Under the pieces are notes generated by a model, which saw only the letters and a program-made list of their open reading frames with translations, did not search any database and was not told where the DNA came from. A stretch of 64,000 nucleotides of DNA from Morinoia aosen (Eukaryota > Arthropoda > Malacostraca > Amphipoda > Talitridae). Position numbers and translations under genes: made by a program. Where the stretch lies: NCBI GenBank assembly GCA_030386875.1, contig CM059571.1, positions 23,988,355 through 24,052,354 of the forward strand. The letters run 5' to 3'. Of this stretch, positions 13,462-21,158 are shown piece by piece. Each line of letters opens with the position of its first letter. The stretch's first letter is position 1.

Positions 13462-16400
13462 TCACCTACACCTTGAACGCAAATTGTAGCTTCGCCGCTC
13501 CTTGAACGCAGCTCTCGCGCTTACGTGGTTCTCTGTCCTCAGGTCTTCATCTTCTCTCTCAATAGTTTCATATCCGTTTCCATTCCCTGGTTCAGCTGCG
13601 ACGTCCGACGTGCCGGGAAAAGCCTCGCCCCGTAGGAAAGCAACTTTCAATCTATCCAAATGAACCCTTTCTTGTCGGTTACTATATAGTGCTTTAATGG
13701 TCGCATTTGTGGCATTCCTTTCAAGGACACGATAGGGGCCTAACCAGTCGGTAGGCCACGCGTTTGCAGCTTCGGCCCTTCCTGTCGGATTGTGTAATAA
13801 AACAATATCTCCGCTCTCCACCTGGTTGTTTTTCACACCTCTTTCCTTCATTTGCACCGACTTGTCGTGTGAAGCCTTGGACTTGGCCTTCACTACTTTG
13901 AACGCATTGTGAAGTCGGACGCTCACCTCGGCACTGTAATTGTCCCCAAGAGAATAATCCATGCGAGGTTTTTTCAGCCAGTTAACAACAGGAATTTCAG
14001 CGTCCCTACCAAAAAATAAATAATACGGTATTTCTTCAATAACACTTTGATAACTTGTGTTCAGTGCCAAGCATGTCCACGGCAAAGCATCATGCCACGA
14101 TGGTTGATCGCTGGCTGCGAGGTGAGACAGAACCGTTTTGATGTTCTTGTTCTGACGTTCCGTCATTCCGTTTGATTGGGGATGATATGCTGATGTGTTG
14201 TAGTATTTTATTTTTAATCTTTCGCACACGTTACGGAACAATGTTGATGTGAACTCTGTACCTCTGTCTGAGACGAGCGTTTTCGCAGGGCCATACGTGG
14301 TTACGAATTTAGTTAACGCTCGAGTCACTTCCTCAGTTGTCTTGCTTCTGAGTGGGAAAGCAGCGACATATCTACTGAAGTGATCAACCACGGTTAAGAT
14401 GTATTTGTGGCCCTCATTCGAGACTGGCATTTCAATCAAATCAACACCTATCCTGTCCAGAGGCTTGTCAATTTCAGGGAATGAACCCATGCTAACACAA
14501 ATGCGATTGTTGATCTTACGTTTCTGGCACTGCATGCACGAATCGATGTATTTGTTAACGTCGCGAGACATGTTAATCCAGTACCCAAATTCCATGAGCT
14601 TTTTCCACGTTTTAGCACGACCTTGGTGTGCGGCGATTGTGCTATCATGCGCTAACGTTATCGCTGCTTCTCTCAGAGCGTCTGGCACAACGATTAAGTG
14701 CCTTGTTCTATTAGGCTTTCGTTGTGTCTTTCTGAAATACAATATGCCTCCGTCGGTGAAGATTTTGGGTTTTAGAGCGAGACTTGGAGCGTCCCCTAAT
14801 TTGTCACCTTCAAGATATCTCAGTACAGGTCCCCAAACAGGATCCTTCAATTGCTCTGCTCTCACGTTTTCTTTCTGCAAACTACTTTCCGCCTCTTGCA
14901 CGCTGGGAGTTTCATCTAACATCGTCGTGACGAACACTGTATTAGGTGCTTCGTCATCTGGATTCTCTTCTCCGTTGTCGTTCGCAATATTTCTCGGCAA
15001 GGCGTCGGGTACAACGTTCTGAGCTCCAGGCCGATAAATTACCTCAAAATCATACTGTGAGAGAGTTAGTGCCCGCCTCATAATTCTATTGTTCTTGGTG
15101 TTCTTACCTTTGAACAAATATTTGAGGGCAGTGTGATCTGTGATCACAACAAATTTATTGCCGTACAGATAAGGTGAGAAGTGATTTACAGCGGCAACCA
15201 CTGCCAACCCTTCACGCTCCGTAATTGAATAACGTTTTTCAGCATCATTGAATCTTTTGCTGAAGTATCCAATCGGTTGTTCCTTACCCTCACATTTCTG
15301 AGCAAGCACTGCGCCCGAGCCCTCATTTGAGGCATCACAGCTCAAGTAATACGTCTCATTTAGAGAAGGTTTCTTCAGAACTGGAGCTTCTATCATGAGC
15401 TGCTTAAGTTTACAGAAGGCTTGCTCGTGTACTTCCTCCCACTTGAATCTTGCCCCCTTTTTAGTCAGCGCATTAAGAGGTGCAGCTGTTGTAGCGAAAT
15501 GCGGAATGAATCGCCGGTAGAAGTTGAGCGCTGCTACAAACGAGCGGACTTTGCGTGCGGTCGTCGGCCTAGGGTAATTTTGCATGGCCTCAACATTTTG
15601 GGGGTCCGGAATGAGTCCCTCACGACTGATGTAACATCCTAGGTACTTCACTTGTTTTTGCGCAAACTTGCACTTGTCCAAGCCTATTTTGACTCCAGCA
15701 CATTGAAATTCGTGCAACACTTCCCTCAAATTTTCTAGGTGCTTCTCAAAAGTCATAGAGCTAACGCACACATCGTCCAAATAAATAGCGGCGAATTTTC
15801 CAAGCTGCCTTTTCAGAACATGACAAATTACTCTCTGGTACACTGATGTTGAGCACTTGAGTCCCATAGGCAGCCGAGCGTACTCGAAGTTGCCTTGTCG
15901 AGTCTGAAATGCCGTGTACTGCTTACTTTCTTCATCTAGCTCAATTTGATGGAAGGCTGATTTTGCATCGACAATGGAATAGTACTCTTTCCCAGCAACT
16001 TCTTCCAGGGTTCCTATGATGTTGGGAATCGGGTAATGTTCGTTCACCACTCGCATGTTCACAGCTCGCAGATCAAGGCAAATTCTGTGGCCTTCTCCAG
16101 GTTTCCTTACGAGTACGAGCGGATTTTTCCAAGCACTTGTGCTCTCTTGCACAACTCCACTTTCAATCATCTCCGAGACCTTTTTATCAATAATTTCTTG
16201 GCTGGTGTACGGAATACGCCATCCCTTCGTTTGAATTGGCCTGTAATCACTCAGCAAAATTTTGTATTTCACTCCCTTGACGTGGCCAATATCCATCTCG
16301 TCTGCACTAATTGTCTTGTGATATTCCTTCAGCAGGTTCCTAACCTGTTCTTGTTTTTCAGCATCCAAGTGACTGAGGTCAAGCTCATTAATTTGCTGAA

Positions 16401-17193
16401 AGCGCTTCTCTCTGCGGAGATTTTCTGCTTCACTGGTTTCATCTTTATTTTCTTCTGTAGTCGCACTTTCATTCGAGATTTCGTGGCATGTTGCAACTAT
16501 TGCTCCTTCAGTTAGAGCAATTTCCTCGGCAAAAGGGTTAAGCACAGGCATCAAAACATATCCATTTTGTACCTTTGCAGCGGTGGCTCCGACGTAAGGC
16601 GCCCACTTAACTCTAGGCTCTAAAATCACTTCCTTTCCATCAAACTTGATATCTGCTCGGCACTTTACCATGGTTTGTGCGCGAGGCTTCACTGTAATGT
16701 CCTCAGCGAGAGTAACCGATGCTTCCTCCCGCGTTACACACAAAATTTTTGGGGAAGTTTGTCCTGGCGCTGAAAACATGTTCACATATGTGCCAAACAG
16801 TGATGCCCTACGTTTTTCGAAGTCTAGCTTGGCATTGACTTTGTTCATTACTTCCACTCCTATTAGCAGGTCTCCTGGGAATGCATTTTCTTTCACAACA
16901 AAGCATCTCTGTACAATTTTCTGACCGTTAACTTTGATTAGCACATTAATCTTTCCCAGCACTGGCACGGGTTCCTCTCCAATTGTCTTTAATGCAGTGG
17001 ATGTTCCTTTTACACTAGCATTTTTAATCCCCGCAACCACACGCTCTTTTACCAAGCATATATTTGCTCCGGTGTCAAGAAGTGCGGTAACAGGTGCACC
17101 ATTCACTTGGAGTATTACGCTGGGATTTATTATCGGGGCTAACGGTCTCCTATTCCGTTTTTTGGCTGTCCTGCAAACCTTTGCACTCTGCAA
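13462..17193 (-). CDS. pol: Gypsy pol polyprotein (PR-RT-RNase H-IN)
   Basis: An open frame of 1243 codons encoding the enzymes that copy and integrate the element. In order: aspartic protease with DTG at about residues 40-42; reverse transcriptase with the catalytic YLDD near residue 469; RNase H with DAS near 624 and TDHTAL near 686; integrase with an HHCC zinc finger (about 849-885) and catalytic DDE residues in GVDLIEMP (about 916), SDRGTEF (about 974) and GMTERQNK (about 1011). A GPY-type module (LGPYRVLE) lies near the C-terminus. No chromodomain was seen. The frame overlaps the end of gag by 55 bases in another frame, the usual Gypsy layout in which pol is made by ribosomal frameshifting; the ATG at 17193 is therefore nominal. 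Looks whole. Confidence 0.97.
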   Translation of the reverse strand: MQSAKVCRTAKKRNRRPLAPIINPSVILQVNGAPVTALLDTGANICLVKERVVAGIKNASVKGTSTALKTIGEEPVPVLGKINVLIKVNGQKIVQRCFVVKENAFPGDLLIGVEVMNKVNAKLDFEKRRASLFGTYVNMFSAPGQTSPKILCVTREEASVTLAEDITVKPRAQTMVKCRADIKFDGKEVILEPRVKWAPYVGATAAKVQNGYVLMPVLNPFAEEIALTEGAIVATCHEISNESATTEENKDETSEAENLRREKRFQQINELDLSHLDAEKQEQVRNLLKEYHKTISADEMDIGHVKGVKYKILLSDYRPIQTKGWRIPYTSQEIIDKKVSEMIESGVVQESTSAWKNPLVLVRKPGEGHRICLDLRAVNMRVVNEHYPIPNIIGTLEEVAGKEYYSIVDAKSAFHQIELDEESKQYTAFQTRQGNFEYARLPMGLKCSTSVYQRVICHVLKRQLGKFAAIYLDDVCVSSMTFEKHLENLREVLHEFQCAGVKIGLDKCKFAQKQVKYLGCYISREGLIPDPQNVEAMQNYPRPTTARKVRSFVAALNFYRRFIPHFATTAAPLNALTKKGARFKWEEVHEQAFCKLKQLMIEAPVLKKPSLNETYYLSCDASNEGSGAVLAQKCEGKEQPIGYFSKRFNDAEKRYSITEREGLAVVAAVNHFSPYLYGNKFVVITDHTALKYLFKGKNTKNNRIMRRALTLSQYDFEVIYRPGAQNVVPDALPRNIANDNGEENPDDEAPNTVFVTTMLDETPSVQEAESSLQKENVRAEQLKDPVWGPVLRYLEGDKLGDAPSLALKPKIFTDGGILYFRKTQRKPNRTRHLIVVPDALREAAITLAHDSTIAAHQGRAKTWKKLMEFGYWINMSRDVNKYIDSCMQCQKRKINNRICVSMGSFPEIDKPLDRIGVDLIEMPVSNEGHKYILTVVDHFSRYVAAFPLRSKTTEEVTRALTKFVTTYGPAKTLVSDRGTEFTSTLFRNVCERLKIKYYNTSAYHPQSNGMTERQNKNIKTVLSHLAASDQPSWHDALPWTCLALNTSYQSVIEEIPYYLFFGRDAEIPVVNWLKKPRMDYSLGDNYSAEVSVRLHNAFKVVKAKSKASHDKSVQMKERGVKNNQVESGDIVLLHNPTGRAEAANAWPTDWLGPYRVLERNATNATIKALYSNRQERVHLDRLKVAFLRGEAFPGTSDVAAEPGNGNGYETIEREDEDLRTENHVSARAAFKERRSYNLRSRCR

Positions 17194-18179
17194 TTAGCTC
17201 TTAGATGCCCAAATCTTCCACAGTTGACGCACGGCGGTGGCACCGCTTTATACTGTGCCAAGTCCATTGCAGGTGCAGGTGTTACTTCCGGTTGCGGCTG
17301 TGGTTCTCTTCTGTGGTAAATTTGGTGCTGATGACTCCTAAGTCTGCCTTTTTCGCTCCAGTGGGGTGCTTCATAATTTCCTCTTCGATGATAAGGAGAG
17401 TGTCGTATCTGTCTGTTCCTTTCTCTCCAGGGTGGCACTTCATGGCGGTAGCCCCTTGGCCGTGGTGGTGAATGCCGCACCGTGTGGCCGACACGAGCAG
17501 TCTCATGCTGTGGCCTCCTCTCGCTTCGCTGTGCTCTCTCTCTCTCCGGTTCCCTCTTCTCTGTCGTTTCCCTAGGTACTGGTACTATCCGTCGATTTTC
17601 CACTTCGATTGCCATGTCCCTTAATTCTTGTACTGTCGTAGGTCGCGCATCACTTCGAAAGGGTCTCGTGATGTTCTCCCTTAATCCGAGCCACATCAAA
17701 TCTACAAGGACTCGTTCCGAATTTTCTAGATAATTCTCGTTGTACAGCCTTTCCAGGCGCGTCAGGTATTCTGAAACTCCTTCTCGGCTTGTTTGCTTCT
17801 TGGTCACTATTTCAAACAGCGCTTGCGTCGGATGTTCAACTTGATCAGCGTAAGAGCGCAGCCATGTTTCTGCTTCTCGCAGGTTCGTTAGTGTATCAAT
17901 TATTAGATTGCACTCCTTTGCCTCTTGTTGACCTAGGCATAGGAAGAAGGCTTTCACCTGCTCGCTGTTATTCAGATTGCCCGTCAAAAACTTCAACCTT
18001 GCCATATGTTCCCCTACATCGTCGCCCCTCCTGAATTTAGTACCAATGGCCCCCACGCAACTTGTTACCACAGGCATATTAACTACTTCTTCCTCTTCAG
18101 GTTGTGGTGGCGCCACTCTTCCGTTCCCCCTTGCGTTGTTCCTTCTTCCCCGTGCAGGCATGGTGGCGATTTTCTCCAA
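17139..18179 (-). CDS. gag: Gypsy gag (capsid and nucleocapsid)
   Basis: A frame of 346 codons for the structural protein of the intracellular particle. Residues about 40-190 form a helix-rich retrotransposon-gag capsid domain (patterns such as FRRGDDVGEHMARLKFL and LRSYADQVEHP). Residues about 195-310 are very rich in Arg, Pro, Glu and His, suiting RNA binding. A single zinc knuckle CVNCGRFGHLRANC (CX2CX4HX4C) lies near residues 317-330. The first ATG is at 18179; a second, MPARGRRNN, six codons later is an equally good start. It overlaps the beginning of pol. Looks whole. Confidence 0.93.
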   Translation of the reverse strand: MEKIATMPARGRRNNARGNGRVAPPQPEEEEVVNMPVVTSCVGAIGTKFRRGDDVGEHMARLKFLTGNLNNSEQVKAFFLCLGQQEAKECNLIIDTLTNLREAETWLRSYADQVEHPTQALFEIVTKKQTSREGVSEYLTRLERLYNENYLENSERVLVDLMWLGLRENITRPFRSDARPTTVQELRDMAIEVENRRIVPVPRETTEKREPERERAQRSERRPQHETARVGHTVRHSPPRPRGYRHEVPPWRERNRQIRHSPYHRRGNYEAPHWSEKGRLRSHQHQIYHRREPQPQPEVTPAPAMDLAQYKAVPPPCVNCGRFGHLRANCRVQRFAGQPKNGIGDR

Positions 18180-18517
18180 TTCACCTTTTCCAAAAACTCA
18201 AAATTTTGCGATCACTCAAATAATTTTAAACTTACTCACTGTGAAATTTCACTGACACTTGGAATTAATCGCGTAAACACACTAGAATTTTCTCACTGCA
18301 TCTCATCACTTTTATAAACACTTTCACTTCTTTAGCTGTATATGGTAGTGCGCTTGCTGGCTTCTCACCCCGGAATACAGAAAATTTTATACTACGAGTT
18401 ATGTGCCTCTACTGAAATTTGTACGTTTTGCACATGAAAACAATCCACACAAAAATACAATGCAACTGTTATACTACAATCACAAATTCACAGAAATTAC
18501 AAAGCGATCGCGTTGAT

Positions 18518-18525
18518 CTTTGCCA
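18518..18525 (-). promoter_or_regulatory. Possible primer-binding site (TGGCAAAG)
   Basis: On the element's strand TGGCAAAG begins 8 bases inside the TGTCACGA edge of the upstream block and lies between it and gag, where a tRNA primer site belongs. TGG is the complement of the universal CCA end. The following bases do not match a tRNA I can name, so the primer is not identified. Confidence 0.3.
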
Positions 18526-18548
18526 AATTGTGTTGTCACGAGAAAAGT

Positions 18549-19680
18549 TGGTTAAGCACGTAACGTAGGAGGACTTGCAACCTCCGTAACATAAATAAAA
18601 TGTACACCTTTCTGCTCGCCAGCTACCCACATAATTAGTCATGGAGAGTAATGGTCATCAAAGATTAGCACCTTTATTTTTCAACTGCACACATTGAGAT
18701 GACACAGGGAAATATATATATCACAACACTCATATTCGCACCAGAGCCCTCAGGCAAGATGCTAATGATTTGCGACATGGCACTTTAAACATTTAGACAC
18801 ACGAAATGAATATTCTAGTCAGTTCACACATAAATGCATGGTCACGTCAAACATGGGTTAGAACCTCGGCTATTAAACACCACGGCTGCCTAATTCATAT
18901 TACACACTGCGCGCCAAATGGATTTGCACTGTTCAGCGTGCTTGCGTTGTTGCCAACCTCGGCTATCAAGCATCCTTGGGAAAATTTTTACTGCTGAATA
19001 TCGGGCCGACGTGGAAACTCTGCGAGGTTAAGAACGCCCAGCAGCAGCCCTGCACCACGGTTGTGTGGAGCCACCGGCCGCGGCACTACGCCTGCCGCGT
19101 TGGCCAGTTTCCCCAACCTCCCCTGCGAACAATGTGCATCATGATTATATAGCTCTATTTGAGTCTTTATTCCCTGCAGTATGCCTACTTCACATTGTAT
19201 TAATTGAACTAATGCTTTACTCCCCTTTAATTCTCACAATCAATCATAATTTATTTCCCTCTGAAATCAATCCGGATGAGTATTTTTGCCCCGCTTCACA
19301 AAACAAATCACTAAGTACTTTGTTACATAAAACATAAAGCCTGCACTTCAATAATAAATGCCGTCTCAACACAATTCCCCGTTGAAAAATTATCATTTTA
19401 CCCTCATACAAAAAGTCAAACTCAAGGCATCCTGTTTGAGATAATAAATGTAATCAACAATGCAAATGACTATACTTGGCAAAATCACTGCGTCCAGAAG
19501 TTAGACGTACTACGTTTCGATGACTCCATATGAACTATCACTAAATTAAACCACGTATTCTCACCTTCCCTCTGGCCGTCAGAAAGCCTACATCTTGTCA
19601 CTGCACCGGTCAAATAGGCCGGTCCCCGCGCTTGTTCTGCTTAAATACCCCCGCCGCACAAAGGACGCTCATTGTAGCTG
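18549..19680 (+). repeat. Left arm of a 1132-bp inverted repeat
   Basis: It matches the reverse complement of 20007-21138 over its whole length with no length difference. By eye only one base difference was noticed (A/C near 19485, beside TGCGTCCAGAAG). The same 63- and 90-codon frames occur in both arms, simply because the sequences are the same. Near-identity implies recent formation or ongoing gene conversion. Confidence 0.93.
19640..19648 (-). promoter_or_regulatory. TATA-like box pointing toward gag
   Basis: GTATTTAAG on the minus strand, preceded by a C/G-rich GGCGGGG and followed about 25 bases later by GACCGGCCTATTTGACCGG. The spacing fits a TATA/initiator promoter for the Gypsy transcript. 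Its mirror copy is in the other arm. Confidence 0.4.
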
Positions 19681-20006
19681 GTGCGGGCTACCCGCTCAAA
19701 TTGTTAGTGACGTGGCATCGCGCGATTGGTGCTTCTAACGCGTCACCTCCGACGTGTCCCCTGCGTCAAGCTGAACGTGACGTATCCTCTCGTGATAGGC
19801 TAACCCTCAAGCGTCACCTCACCCCTTCGAAGTTCCCCTTCGCATCTGCGGCGCTGGCTCCCACGCTTCGGCTTAACGGTCTACATTCCTCAGCGTCACG
19901 GGATTTAGCCCAAAAATAAAATGTGCCATGAACATATCACCTAATGTTTTACGTGATTTTTTTTTTTTTTTTAAATGTGTATGCCTAATATAACTTTATC
20001 ACGACA
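19681..20006. promoter_or_regulatory. Central spacer with TGACG/CGTCA cluster
   Basis: The unique 326-bp centre between the two arms. Six TGACG or CGTCA pentamers (about 19708, 19741, 19764, 19779, 19812 and 19894) fall within 200 bp, and there is an ATTGG (reverse CCAAT) near 19726. TGACG is the core of CREB/ATF-type sites, so this looks like a U3-type enhancer feeding both outward TATA-like boxes. The right part is AT-rich with a 16-nt T run near 19957. Factor binding is inference. Confidence 0.4.
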
Positions 20007-21138
20007 CAGCTACAATGAGCGTCCTTTGTGCGGCGGGGGTATTTAAGCAGAACAAGCGCGGGGACCGGCCTATTTGACCGGTGCAGTGACAAGATGTAGG
20101 CTTTCTGACGGCCAGAGGGAAGGTGAGAATACGTGGTTTAATTTAGTGATAGTTCATATGGAGTCATCGAAACGTAGTACGTCTAACTTCTGGACGCAGT
20201 TATTTTGCCAAGTATAGTCATTTGCATTGTTGATTACATTTATTATCTCAAACAGGATGCCTTGAGTTTGACTTTTTGTATGAGGGTAAAATGATAATTT
20301 TTCAACGGGGAATTGTGTTGAGACGGCATTTATTATTGAAGTGCAGGCTTTATGTTTTATGTAACAAAGTACTTAGTGATTTGTTTTGTGAAGCGGGGCA
20401 AAAATACTCATCCGGATTGATTTCAGAGGGAAATAAATTATGATTGATTGTGAGAATTAAAGGGGAGTAAAGCATTAGTTCAATTAATACAATGTGAAGT
20501 AGGCATACTGCAGGGAATAAAGACTCAAATAGAGCTATATAATCATGATGCACATTGTTCGCAGGGGAGGTTGGGGAAACTGGCCAACGCGGCAGGCGTA
20601 GTGCCGCGGCCGGTGGCTCCACACAACCGTGGTGCAGGGCTGCTGCTGGGCGTTCTTAACCTCGCAGAGTTTCCACGTCGGCCCGATATTCAGCAGTAAA
20701 AATTTTCCCAAGGATGCTTGATAGCCGAGGTTGGCAACAACGCAAGCACGCTGAACAGTGCAAATCCATTTGGCGCGCAGTGTGTAATATGAATTAGGCA
20801 GCCGTGGTGTTTAATAGCCGAGGTTCTAACCCATGTTTGACGTGACCATGCATTTATGTGTGAACTGACTAGAATATTCATTTCGTGTGTCTAAATGTTT
20901 AAAGTGCCATGTCGCAAATCATTAGCATCTTGCCTGAGGGCTCTGGTGCGAATATGAGTGTTGTGATATATATATTTCCCTGTGTCATCTCAATGTGTGC
21001 AGTTGAAAAATAAAGGTGCTAATCTTTGATGACCATTACTCTCCATGACTAATTATGTGGGTAGCTGGCGAGCAGAAAGGTGTACATTTTATTTATGTTA
21101 CGGAGGTTGCAAGTCCTCCTACGTTACGTGCTTAACCA
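20007..21138 (-). repeat. Right arm of the 1132-bp inverted repeat
   Basis: Mirror copy of 18549-19680, of exactly the same length. The arm borders are CAGCTACAATG at the inner edge and GCTTAACCA at the outer edge. Beyond it the sequence reads GCATTGTATCGTGACA, the outer terminus of the Gypsy element, then TTCG. Confidence 0.93.
20040..20048 (+). promoter_or_regulatory. Mirror TATA-like box pointing away from gag
   Basis: The duplicated arm carries the same GTATTTAAG on the plus strand, so the spacer is flanked by two divergent promoter-like elements. A transcript from here would run out of the element into the flanking DNA beyond 21154. Confidence 0.35.
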
Positions 21139-21154
21139 GCATTGTATCGTGACA

Positions 21155-21158
21155 TTCG
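21155..21158. repeat. Right copy of 4-bp target-site duplication (TTCG)
   Basis: Directly after TCGTGACA; matches TTCG at 8982-8985 on the other side of the element. Confidence 0.5.

Larger units (their letters stand above)
8986..21154 (-). mobile_element. Ty3/Gypsy LTR retrotransposon (Metaviridae-like)
   Basis: A minus-strand LTR retrotransposon of about 12.2 kb. Parts in transcription order: an upstream block 21154-18534 in the 5' LTR position, a possible primer-binding site just inside it, gag (18179-17139), pol (17193-13462) with the domain order protease, reverse transcriptase, RNase H, integrase (the Gypsy order), then about 4.5 kb without long frames. No envelope gene was seen. Outer ends read TGTCACGA and TCGTGACA with flanking TTCG. 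The low-coordinate terminus shares 14 bases with the inner edge of the upstream block (at 18534), as expected for two LTR ends, but similarity stops there, so the 3' LTR is not confirmed. The coding part looks whole. Age cannot be read from LTR divergence; the open frames suggest a fairly recent insertion. Confidence 0.85.
18534..21154 (-). repeat. Block in the 5' LTR position: large inverted duplication
   Basis: This 2621-bp block lies where the Gypsy 5' LTR should be. Both of its edges begin with TGTCACGA when read inward. Inside those, about 8 bases differ between edges, and then the 1132-bp arms start (18549-19680 and 20007-21138). An ordinary LTR is not an inverted duplication, so this may be an LTR that received or generated a foldback copy, or a foldback element sitting in the LTR. 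The promoter-like centre is compatible with U3. No matching block exists at the 3' end of the element in this window. Confidence 0.6.

Noticed and set aside
14399-15022. 207-codon plus-strand frame inside the pol region
   Set aside because: Antisense shadow of the minus-strand pol gene with no domain of its own.
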